Shown piece after piece: positions 43,455-50,562 of a DNA stretch of 64,000 bases. The notes below the pieces were generated by a model. That model was not told where the DNA came from. It worked only from the letters and a program-made list of their open reading frames with translations, and did not search any database. This DNA is from Puniceicoccaceae bacterium (GTDB lineage: Bacteria > Verrucomicrobiota > Verrucomicrobiia > Opitutales > Coraliomargaritaceae). The stretch spans positions 1-64,000 of the forward strand of contig JAGYJE010000007.1 in assembly GCA_018402305.1 (NCBI GenBank), in the 5' to 3' direction. Position 1 is the first letter of the stretch. Each line of letters starts with the position of its first letter. The position numbers and the translations under genes are program-made.

Positions 43455-45453
43455 AAAGAGATTCGGCCCCTGGCTGAGCCTCAACCCATTTGCCGTGCTC
43501 TTTGATGAGATCAACCAGTCGGTCGAGTGCTTCCTCCGCAGGGACGTTGTATTTGACGCATTCTTTGCCGACGTAGAGATTGATCTTTCCGGGAGCACCG
43601 CCGACGTAGCCGAAATCAGCGTCCGCCATTTCACCGGGCCCATTCACAATGCAGCCCATGATGGCGATGGTGATGCCTTTTAAATGATCCGTCCGTGCGC
43701 GGATCTTTTGAGTGACACTTTGCAAATCGAAAAGGGTGCGTCCACAGCTTGGGCAGGCGACAAATTCGGTTTTTGAGATGCGGGCGCGCGCGCCCTGCAG
43801 GACGTTGTAGGCGAGGGTCGTCGCCTTGTCGAGGAGGGGTTCGGTCTCGATGCTGATGACGTCACCGATGCCGTCGCAGAGCAGGGCACCACTGAGGATA
43901 CTGCTCTCGAGGAGCCGATCCGAGAAATAGTCTTTCGGTGCCAATGTGTTGTCTTCTGAGTTGCGAATCCAGATCGGCACATCGGGCAGGAATTCCCGTG
44001 CTGCTTCGGCCAGGGCTCGGTAGCGGCCGACCGGATGGATGGATTCTTCAGCGGTGCCTGAAGCACAGCTCAGGATCAATCGCTCGCTACCCATGGGTGC
44101 GAGTTGCGCCCCAATTTCCTCACGGAGTGCCTGAGCCGAGCAGTCGATCCCGCAGATGAAGCGGCGGTCCCGGCAAAATTGTAGTAGCTGCGCCGCGTAG
44201 TAGGCGTCCTCCCTAGCTATCATTTGCACCAGCAGGATCCCGGCCAAGCCATCAGTGGGCCAGTCGTAGGTCTCCAGGTCGGCGAGGTCGATGGCGCTGC
44301 CAAGCTCAAGAACAAAGCCTTGCACAACACTGTGCAGGGCCTCATGTAGCGGACCAAAGTGGGCGAGGTCCTGCGGCTGTTTGATCTGTAAGAGGAGGCC
44401 TTCCACTTTGCTGTCTCTCAGCGTCATCTGCGCCGCGCAGACGGCTTGGATGATTGCCTGTGTCTCCTCGATTGCCGAGGCTGTTTTGATAATGACTGCC
44501 GGAGGCGCTTCGCCACCGATGGTGCATTTCGGTCCAAACTCAATGGCACGAGTGCTGCGTTTTTCGAATTGAAAGGGATCGATGCTGTCGTGAGTCGGCT
44601 CGACGGGCGGTTGATCAGCGCACCGGCTCCAGAGCGCCATGGCTTTATCAGCAAGGTCACGGGCCACGGGCAGCTCGTAGATGGGGTCTTCCGTCAAGGA
44701 AACGCGGACGGTGTCGCCCAGCCCGTCGTAGAGCAGTGTGCCGATCCCGATAGCACTCTTGACGCGGGCATCCTCACCGTCGCCGGCCTCGGTCACCCCG
44801 AGGTGGAGGGGGTAGTTCATGCCGGCCTCATCCATACGGGCGACGGCCAGGCGGTAGGCCTCGATCATCACCTTTGGGTTGCTCGCTTTCATGGAGAGGC
44901 AGATTTCGTGGAAGTTATGGCTCTCCGCGATGCGAATGAATTCGAGGGCGCACTCCACCATGCCCAGCGGCGTGTCGCCGTAGCGATTCATGATGCGGTC
45001 GGAAAGTGAGCCGTGATTGGTCCCGATGCGCATGGCCCGGCCCAGTTCTTTGCAGCGCAATACGATCGGGCTGAAGGCCTCATGGAGGCGTTCGAGCTCA
45101 GCCTCATAGGCGGCGTCACTATACTCCTGCACAGCGAACTTTTTCTTGTCGGCGTAGTTGCCGGGGTTGATGCGGACTTTCTCGACGTGTTTGGCAGCCT
45201 CCATTGCAGCGGATGGTAGGAAATGGATGTCAGCGACGAGGGGCACATCGCACTTGGCGGCCCGCACCTTTTTTGAGATTTCGCCAAGGGCGGCGGCGGC
45301 GGCTTTGTTCGGAGCAGTGATGCGGACGATCTCGCAGCCGGCCTCGGCCAGAGCAAGGGTTTGCCGGACCGTCGCCTCGACGTCCTGCGTATGGGTCGTC
45401 GTCATCGATTGAATCCGGATCGGCTGGTCGCCCCCCACATAGACGCCGCCCAC
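43453..45453 (-). CDS. ispG: IspG, long three-domain form, with a disturbed 5' end
   Basis: The open frame of 666 residues starts at a GTG (GGVYVGGDQPIRIQSMTTTH). It is the long IspG/GcpE found in Chlamydiae, Verrucomicrobia, Bacteroidetes and plants: TIM barrel, an inserted domain (about residues 290-560) and a C-terminal 4Fe-4S domain (ACPSCGRTLFDL, MGCIVNGPGEM). It makes HMBPP in the MEP pathway. The expected N-terminus is encoded just upstream: an ATG at 45533 gives MNQLDATTLPYCPSRYEVRR but runs out of frame at about 45469, where one base is missing relative to a second copy of the same segment at 45994-46077. Either translation uses the GTG, or the gene is frameshifted, or the assembly has an error. 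Confidence 0.88.
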   Translation of the reverse strand: MGGVYVGGDQPIRIQSMTTTHTQDVEATVRQTLALAEAGCEIVRITAPNKAAAAALGEISKKVRAAKCDVPLVADIHFLPSAAMEAAKHVEKVRINPGNYADKKKFAVQEYSDAAYEAELERLHEAFSPIVLRCKELGRAMRIGTNHGSLSDRIMNRYGDTPLGMVECALEFIRIAESHNFHEICLSMKASNPKVMIEAYRLAVARMDEAGMNYPLHLGVTEAGDGEDARVKSAIGIGTLLYDGLGDTVRVSLTEDPIYELPVARDLADKAMALWSRCADQPPVEPTHDSIDPFQFEKRSTRAIEFGPKCTIGGEAPPAVIIKTASAIEETQAIIQAVCAAQMTLRDSKVEGLLLQIKQPQDLAHFGPLHEALHSVVQGFVLELGSAIDLADLETYDWPTDGLAGILLVQMIAREDAYYAAQLLQFCRDRRFICGIDCSAQALREEIGAQLAPMGSERLILSCASGTAEESIHPVGRYRALAEAAREFLPDVPIWIRNSEDNTLAPKDYFSDRLLESSILSGALLCDGIGDVISIETEPLLDKATTLAYNVLQGARARISKTEFVACPSCGRTLFDLQSVTQKIRARTDHLKGITIAIMGCIVNGPGEMADADFGYVGGAPGKINLYVGKECVKYNVPAEEALDRLVDLIKEHGKWVEAQPGAESL

Positions 45454-45539
45454 ATTGATGGCACGCGAACACGGCGCCGCACCTCGTAGCGGGACGGGCA
45501 GTAGGGGAGGGTGGTGGCGTCGAGTTGGTTCATGTCGGG

Positions 45540-45818
45540 TCAGTCATAGTCTTCGAGATTAACTTGCGTAGCGGAACTGTCTTTCCAGATGAAGCAAATT
45601 CTCCATTGTTTATTAACGCGTATTGAATGCGGGCCTTGGCGGCCTCCGGAAAGCGCTTCCAGTCGATTTCCCGGCGGTGTTTTCAAATCCGAGAGCTGTT
45701 CCGCTGAGTCCAGTTGGATAAGTTTTCGCAGGGCAACGCGCTGGTGTTTGCCGAATTTTCGAGACTGGCCTTTCACCCACAGTTCTTCAGTCGCTTTGTC
45801 TGCGAACGAGCCGATCAT
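45540..45818 (-). CDS. higB: HigB/RelE-type toxin
   Basis: The 92-residue protein runs MIGSFADKATEELWVKGQSR, LRKLIQLDSAEQLSDLKTPP, LSGGRQGPHSIRVNKQWRIC and ends VNLEDYD. This is the HigB branch of RelE mRNA interferases, full length with the Arg and Asp/Tyr residues of the active site. A higA antitoxin should follow but does not: 7 bp later the ispG 5' end begins. A small frame overlaps its start by 4 bp upstream. The toxin is inserted between two copies of the ispG 5' end. Confidence 0.87.
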   Translation of the reverse strand: MIGSFADKATEELWVKGQSRKFGKHQRVALRKLIQLDSAEQLSDLKTPPGNRLEALSGGRQGPHSIRVNKQWRICFIWKDSSATQVNLEDYD

Positions 45819-45964
45819 TTATTGTATTCAGCGGTATTTTCGGCGACTTCCGGGTAAGGCTCGATATGCTTGGTGAGTTGGGCCTCGTGGCGGTGCGCGG
45901 AGATCCATTCGGTTTGAATATTAGCCAAAGCGAGCACTTTGTCGAGTGTCGAGCCTATCGACAT
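45815..45964 (-). CDS. Small unidentified protein overlapping higB
   Basis: The 49-residue frame (MSIGSTLDKVLALANIQTEW, then HRHEAQLTKHIEPYPEVAEN) ends by an ATGA overlap with higB, which argues for translation with the toxin. The same frame is open further upstream through a GTG (VLPALDRK). I do not recognise it: no HTH is visible, so it is not a normal HigA. It may be the C-terminal end of a gene cut by the rearrangement, or an unusual antitoxin. Confidence 0.4.
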   Translation of the reverse strand: MSIGSTLDKVLALANIQTEWISAHRHEAQLTKHIEPYPEVAENTAEYNK

Positions 45965-45993
45965 CTTGCGATCGAGCGCCGGAAGCACGATTT

Positions 45994-46077
45994 CACGTTG
46001 ATCGCGCGCGACACGCGGCGCCGCACCTGGTAGCGGGACGGGCAGTAGGGGAGCGCTTTTGTCTGAGGCGTTATCAT
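45994..46077 (-). pseudogene. Duplicated 5' fragment of ispG (28 codons)
   Basis: From an ATG at 46077 the frame reads MITPQTKALPYCPSRYQVRR and RVSRAINV, then leaves homology. The copy at 45533-45451 (MNQLDATTLPYCPSRYEVRR) is about 85-90% identical in nucleotides over 60 bp but lacks one base. The first codons differ, so the two are not a recent exact duplication. Confidence 0.7.
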
Positions 46078-46149
46078 GGCAGGCTTGCAGGAGAAAGGCG
46101 GTAGTGCGTCACAGTCCAAGCGGAACCGAATTCCGCGTTGAAGCAAATC

Positions 46150-46770
46150 CTAAAATTGAACCGCTCCCGTCGCCCAGAACAAAGCGACCTGGGCGCAGCC
46201 GATGAGAAAGCCGAGCACGGCACCGAGGCGCTCGATGGTGCGAAATTCGCGTTGAGCGACCTGGTTGACAATGGCTTCGAGGCGGTCGAGGTCGAAGGCG
46301 GCAATGTTGTCTTCGATCATTTGTCGGAGGTTAACCGAGGCCTCGAATTGGGTGGCGACCCGCTCCATCAGCGGGCCTGCTTCCTCCTTCATAGAAGCGG
46401 CGGCGATGACTTCGAACTTAGCCAGGGTGCTGTCGTTGATGAAGCCACCGAGCAAGGGGATTGCCTTGAGCTGCGGACCGATGCGGTCCCAGACGACCTT
46501 GTGGGCGGCCTCCTCGAGGTAGGGGCCCAGTTCAATTTTTCGAATTTCGTGAAGAATGCTGTGTTGCTGGAGGATTTCGCGCTCGATAATTTCGGCGGCC
46601 TCCCCGGCAAGCTGCTGTTGACGGCGGGGGATCAGGCCCTGCCATTTCCAGAAGACGATCCGGATCGGCTGGCGCGGGCGGAACAGCATCTGAATAGCGA
46701 CCCAGTTGGTCAGCCAGCCGATGCCCGCCGTGATAAATGGCGTTAGGATGAGAAGCAGAGAGATTTGCAT
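46150..46770 (-). CDS. DUF445 family membrane protein
   Basis: The 206-residue protein is YheB/DUF445-like. An N-terminal membrane helix (LLLILTPFITAGIGWLTNWV) with the conserved TNWVAIQMLFRP is followed by a long amphipathic helical middle (LAGEAAEIIEREIL, VATQFEASVNLRQMI) and a C-terminal helix (LGAVLGFLIGCAQVALFWAT). The family is conserved but of unknown function; envelope location is inferred. Confidence 0.82.
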   Translation of the reverse strand: MQISLLLILTPFITAGIGWLTNWVAIQMLFRPRQPIRIVFWKWQGLIPRRQQQLAGEAAEIIEREILQQHSILHEIRKIELGPYLEEAAHKVVWDRIGPQLKAIPLLGGFINDSTLAKFEVIAAASMKEEAGPLMERVATQFEASVNLRQMIEDNIAAFDLDRLEAIVNQVAQREFRTIERLGAVLGFLIGCAQVALFWATGAVQF

Positions 46771-46888
46771 GCGCCGATTCGTGGATCATTTGCCTCGGAA
46801 TAGCAAGCGGCGAGCCGTGACGCTCGTCCTCATAATTCCTCACCTCTCCGAGGGGAGGGGGACCGCGCGCAGCGCGGTGGAGGGGTGC
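46771..46888. repeat. Spacer with a G-rich hairpin repeat related to family C
   Basis: CCTCTCCGAGGGGAGGGGGA and CCGCGCGCAGCGCGG palindromes lie at about 46844-46879. They resemble the inner hairpins of the element at 4872-5024 and end near the DUF420 stop codon. Confidence 0.35.
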
Positions 46889-47314
46889 CTACCACCAGTG
46901 ATAGAGGAAGGCGTAAATCAATACGCCGGTGACGGACACATAGAACCAGATCGGAAACGTCCAGCGGGCCCATTTTTTGTGGCGCTCTCGATTACCTCTA
47001 ATGGCAAGGGTGATGGTGGTCAGCACCAGTGGCACAATCGCAATCGCCAGGATAATGTGTGAGATGAGCATCGCATAGTAGACCGTCCGCCAGAGGCCCT
47101 CGCCGGCAAAGGGCGTGTGCACCCCCTGAACCAGCCACTTGTGCAGCACGTAAAAGAAGAGAAAGACGACGGATACCGAAAAAGCCGAAATCATGCAGGC
47201 ACGATGGGCTTTTTCGCGCTCCGCCTTGATGCAGAGGAAACCCGCCATGAGAAGGACGGTGGCCGCGCCGTTGAGGCAGGCATTGACGGTGGGCAGGGCT
47301 TCGGTAAAGGTCAT
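46889..47314 (-). CDS. DUF420 membrane protein, cytochrome oxidase assembly (CtaM-like)
   Basis: The 141-residue protein has four membrane helices (for example CLNGAATVLLMAGFLCI, VSVVFLFFYVLHKWL) with spaced histidines (HRAC, HKW, HIILA) typical of DUF420/YozB/CtaM. It is encoded 6 bp after ctaB on the same strand. CtaM is needed for assembly of haem-copper oxidases in Gram-positive bacteria; a similar role here is inferred from linkage to ctaA and ctaB. Confidence 0.85.
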   Translation of the reverse strand: MTFTEALPTVNACLNGAATVLLMAGFLCIKAEREKAHRACMISAFSVSVVFLFFYVLHKWLVQGVHTPFAGEGLWRTVYYAMLISHIILAIAIVPLVLTTITLAIRGNRERHKKWARWTFPIWFYVSVTGVLIYAFLYHWW

Positions 47315-47320
47315 GACGCG

Positions 47321-48250
47321 CTAGGTGAGCAGCCAGAGATCGAGCACGAGGGGGATGAGGAGGGCTGGCAGGTAAAAGATGGAGGCGATGAATAGCCGTC
47401 GCGCCGCGACGTCCCGGGACTCGCCTTTAAAAAAGCGCCAGGCTGGGCGCAAAATGTAGCAGGCGCTGATGATGGCGACCGCCCCGTAGCCCCAACTCGC
47501 ATAGCCCAGCAGGGTGGGCAGGAGGGAGCTGATAGCCAGCGCCAGGGCAAAGGCGAAGGCCTGAAGCGCCACCTTGCGACCGCAGGTATCGGCATTTGAC
47601 AGCATGACGAAGCCACCCTTGGCGTAATCCTTGCGGTAGGTCCAGGCGATGGCGAAGAAGTGGGGCATCTGCCAGAGAAAGAGAATCGCGAAAAGCAACC
47701 AGCCCAAAGTGGAGATCTGCCCCTCGGCCGCTGCCCAGCCGATGAGTGGGGGGAGGGCACCCGGGACGGCGCCGACCAGGGTATTCCAAGTCGTGAGCTT
47801 TTTCAGCGGGGTGTAGAGTAGCACGTAGGAGGCAACCGTCGCGGCGGTGAGAAGCCCTGCCAGAGGATTGGCGCCGGCGTAGAGCAGGTAGGCCCCGAAC
47901 ACGCTGAGCCCGAGCCCGAACATGAGCGCGTTGTAAGGGGCAATCTGCCCGGAGGGAATGGGGCGGTCTTTCGTCCGCACCATCTGGGCATCGGCCGCGC
48001 GCTCCAGCCACTGATTGAGCACCGCCGCGCCGCCCGCAGCCAGAGAGGTGCCGATCAACAGGCTGGCCAATACACCGAAGTCGCGCATCGGATCGGCCGC
48101 GAGGTAGCCGATGATGGCGGTGACGACCGAGAGGAAACTCAGCCTCGGCTTCGTCAACTCGTAGTAGCCATGGATCCGCTCACGCAATGAGAAGGTCGAT
48201 TCGTCCGAATCGGCGGTGTTTGCTTTGGTGCCTGTGCCCGGTAAGCTCAA
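47321..48250 (-). CDS. ctaB: Protohaem IX farnesyltransferase
   Basis: The 309-residue UbiA-family protein has about eight to nine membrane helices. NQWLERAADAQMVRTKDRPI contains the first D/N-x3-D prenyl-diphosphate site (N-x-x-x-E-x-x-x-D-x-x-M-x-R-T), and HFFAIAWTYRKDYAKGG the second. It converts protohaem to haem O. The ATG overlaps the ctaA stop by 4 bp. Confidence 0.93.
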   Translation of the reverse strand: MSLPGTGTKANTADSDESTFSLRERIHGYYELTKPRLSFLSVVTAIIGYLAADPMRDFGVLASLLIGTSLAAGGAAVLNQWLERAADAQMVRTKDRPIPSGQIAPYNALMFGLGLSVFGAYLLYAGANPLAGLLTAATVASYVLLYTPLKKLTTWNTLVGAVPGALPPLIGWAAAEGQISTLGWLLFAILFLWQMPHFFAIAWTYRKDYAKGGFVMLSNADTCGRKVALQAFAFALALAISSLLPTLLGYASWGYGAVAIISACYILRPAWRFFKGESRDVAARRLFIASIFYLPALLIPLVLDLWLLT

Positions 48251-49323
48251 ATTGACTGGATGGGTTCTTGGGAGGGTAGGGTTTTCAGGAGCGCCCTGGC
48301 TGGTCTATCAGCTGGTCTTTCAGCCGGCGTATCAGCTGGTGGCTTGGCGTCTGTGGTTTCGCTGCGGTGGTGGGCTAGGAAAGTTAGCCCCCACGTGCTG
48401 GCAAGGAGAAAAGCACCCACCAAGTGGTGCGCCGTGGCGGCATAGGGGTTTTTTACTGTCCAAATGGTCAGGGCACCGAGGAAGATTTGCAGCCCGAGGG
48501 CCAGCGCAACGAGGAGTGCACCGTAGCCGAGGGCCTGCCGCGCTTTGGGTGAGCCCCATACTTTGCCGAGAAAAATGAGTAGCACCAGAGTGACAAGGAT
48601 GGCACCGGCGCGGTGGATGAAGTGTATTCCGACCGCGAAATTCCAGTAGTTTGGCAGCCAGCTACCCGGTGCGGACATGGGGAACTGTGTGAGCGCAAGC
48701 CCGGCATCGGCATGCCGCATGATGGCACCGGTCAGGATCTGCAGGAAGATGACCGACGTGGCGAGCACACCCCACCGCTTGACGCTGGCACCTTGTTCTG
48801 CCGAGAGCCCGTGCGAGCCTTCAATCCAGCGCCGCGAGCAGGCCAGTGTGATCGCAACGAGAAGCCCCAGCACAAGCATGGCACCGCAGGCGTGGGCCAC
48901 GGCAAAACTTTGGGCGACCAGATTATGCTCTGCCATTGTATTGAGTTGATCGAAACGCACCCGGGCGCCGCCAAGCAGGCCCTGTAGGATGACCAACCAA
49001 AGGAGCACCCGGCTTAGGGTGCGCACCCAGGACCGGGACTCACGCGCCCAAGTCCAGAGAAAAAGGCCGATAGAGAGGAAACCGATCTTCATGCCGAGCA
49101 ATCGGTGGCTGTGTTCGGCAAGTTTGTCGGTCTCAGTCAACCAGCCCTCCGGGTTGATTGATCCGTTGGAGAGGGGCCAATCAAGGAAGGCCATGCCTGC
49201 CTTGATACTGGTGGTGAATCCACCTGCGTAAAGCAAAACGGTGATCCAGCAAAGCGCAAAGATACAGTAAAGGAAGAGCCATGGCTTGTAGTCGCCAGAG
49301 CGTTGTTGGATGCGAGCAAACAT
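48247..49323 (-). CDS. ctaA: Haem A synthase, COX15/CtaA family
   Basis: The 358-residue membrane protein starts at 49323 (MFARIQQRSGDYKPWLFLYC). Eight helices carry the four haem-ligand histidines: EHSHRLLG, EHNLVAQSFAVAH, IHFIHRAGAILV and TAHHLVGAFLL. GGFTTSIKAGMAFLDWPLSN matches the N-terminal COX15 motif. A 35-residue Pro/Ala tail (PPADTPAERPADRPA) is unusual. It oxidises haem O to haem A. First gene of ctaA-ctaB-DUF420. An upstream Met at 49362 is less likely. Confidence 0.92.
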   Translation of the reverse strand: MFARIQQRSGDYKPWLFLYCIFALCWITVLLYAGGFTTSIKAGMAFLDWPLSNGSINPEGWLTETDKLAEHSHRLLGMKIGFLSIGLFLWTWARESRSWVRTLSRVLLWLVILQGLLGGARVRFDQLNTMAEHNLVAQSFAVAHACGAMLVLGLLVAITLACSRRWIEGSHGLSAEQGASVKRWGVLATSVIFLQILTGAIMRHADAGLALTQFPMSAPGSWLPNYWNFAVGIHFIHRAGAILVTLVLLIFLGKVWGSPKARQALGYGALLVALALGLQIFLGALTIWTVKNPYAATAHHLVGAFLLASTWGLTFLAHHRSETTDAKPPADTPAERPADRPARALLKTLPSQEPIQSI

Positions 49324-49611
49324 TGAAAAAACGGAGCGTGTTGGAAAACAAGCGGATTTCAAGCAGGAGTATCGGCTTTTTTACTTGGGGCCCGGTGACT
49401 GAGGGAGTGCAGGAGCGGCGCTTGGAGGTTCGCCTCATTTACGTCGCCGATATTTGAGTGGTTTGTCTGCGAGCGGCGACAAATTCCTTATTGGTGACCC
49501 CCGAGGGAGGTCTTGTTGATGGGTGCATAACAAATTTTTTCCAACCTGAATAAATGCCTTCATTTTGAGCATTAAAAATGGCTAGGAACTAGACATTTGA
49601 AAATTCAGTCT

Positions 49612-49854
49612 CGCGCAGAGGCGCAGTGGCGCAGAGGTTTTAGTGGACGGATGAAAATACAATAGGAACCAAGTTGATCGAGGCTGCAATTGAAGTTCAC
49701 CGTGAGCTCGGGCCTGGCCTGTTAGAATCTGTGTACGAGGCGGCGCTTGCCTATGAGCTGAAGCAAATGGGGCTCCACGTAGAACGCCAAGTGCCTGTTT
49801 CCCAACTATAAAGGCATTCCTTCTGAAGCCTCTAGGCCACTGCGCCTATGCGCG
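49612..49854. repeat. Nested inverted repeat around the GxxExxY fragment
   Basis: The left arm 49612-49637 (CGCGCAGAGGCGCAGTGGCG, then CAGAGG) and right arm 49829-49854 are inverses at 23 of 26 positions. They lie 8 bp before and 16 bp after the gene fragment. Confidence 0.75.
49645..49812 (+). pseudogene. GxxExxY protein, truncated
   Basis: The frame reads IEAAIEVHRELGPGLLESVY, EAALAYELKQMGLHVERQVP and VSQL before a stop. This is the N-terminal half of the GxxExxY family (usually about 120-130 residues), including the name-giving G-P-G-L-L-E-S-V-Y. There is no ATG in frame; the first possible start is a TTG. The second half is lost at position 49800. Confidence 0.75.
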
Positions 49855-50066
49855 ACAATCACAGAGCATGTTTTCCCATCTGAGAAGGGGGCCGATGCTA
49901 TTCTCGTTATTGGAAACGGCCCTCGGTTGTCAGCCGATTTTGACCATACTGCAAGCACAACTATTTCTGCTAAGCAATTTTGGAAAAAATTTGTTATGCA
50001 CCCCTTGTTGATTCCCAACGAAGGATTCGGTTGATTTTTCAGTGAAAAGAAGGCATTTTATGAAAT

Positions 50067-50291
50067 ATGACAGTTAAGGAATACTCAGAAACTATCGAAA
50101 CTGCTTTTGCGCCGTTGTCAGGAGTTGCCTTTAGTTCAGCTTGTGAGCAAGCCTTGCGAGTTGGTGAAAGTGTTTTGCAAGTTCATGACGGTGCTCTTTA
50201 TCGCGTGCATCCTGATGGCAGGAAGGATTTTATTAAAACGGTTTCGACACCGGTAATTGTGAAGTCTGGCGTGACCGTTCGTATTCCATAA
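50067..50291 (+). CDS. Small protein, probable antitoxin of a zeta-like module
   Basis: The 74-residue protein (MTVKEYSETIETAFAPLSGV, RVHPDGRKDFIKTVSTPVIV) has no family I can name. It lies 8 bp ahead of a broken zeta-like toxin on the same strand. Small proteins of this type commonly precede COG4185 ATPases, so an antitoxin role is likely by context. It appears complete. Confidence 0.55.
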   Translation: MTVKEYSETIETAFAPLSGVAFSSACEQALRVGESVLQVHDGALYRVHPDGRKDFIKTVSTPVIVKSGVTVRIP

Positions 50292-50298
50292 TAAAGCA

Positions 50299-50562
50299 TG
50301 AACATTCCTCGTATTCGGATGTTTGCGGGACCGAACGGTTCCGCTAAAAAAAATTACCTCTAGATATAAACGTTCACTGGAGCTGCTGCTTCGTGCAATT
50401 CGTGCTACAAATCGTGCTTATTTGTTTGATAATTCGGGGGCACCTGGTGAGCAGACTTGGTTTGCCGAAGTAACGGAAGGGGAGTCTCTGGAGTTTAAAA
50501 CAGAGAGAATTCCGGCTTGGTTCAATGCGTATGTGTTGGAAAAGAACCGTTCAATCAGCTGA
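50299..50562 (+). pseudogene. Zeta-toxin-like ATPase (COG4185) with large internal deletion
   Basis: The N-terminus MNIPRIRMFAGPNGSAKKNY carries a Walker A related to GPNGSGKS. A run of eight A at about 50345-50352 joins it, one base out of frame, to ITSRYKRSLELLLRAIRATN, RAYLFDNSG and PAWFNAYVLEK, the C-terminal part of the family. About 110-130 central residues are missing, with the phosphotransfer residues. The toxin is dead. Confidence 0.7.

Larger units (their letters stand above)
49512..50012. mobile_element. MITE-like element: 24-bp perfect TIRs with 9-bp target duplication
   Basis: Positions 49521-49544 (starting GGGTGCATAACAAATTTTTT) are the exact inverse of 49980-50003. Directly outside both ends is CTTGTTGAT (49512-49520 and 50004-50012), a 9-bp direct repeat as left by transposition. 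The element is 483 bp and has no transposase; inside is a GxxExxY gene fragment bracketed by a second inverted repeat. It would need a transposase supplied in trans. I cannot assign the TIR to a known IS family. Confidence 0.85.

Noticed and set aside
49806-50018. Minus-strand 70-residue frame at the right end of the MITE-like element
   Set aside because: It crosses the terminal repeat and the target duplication and matches no transposase.
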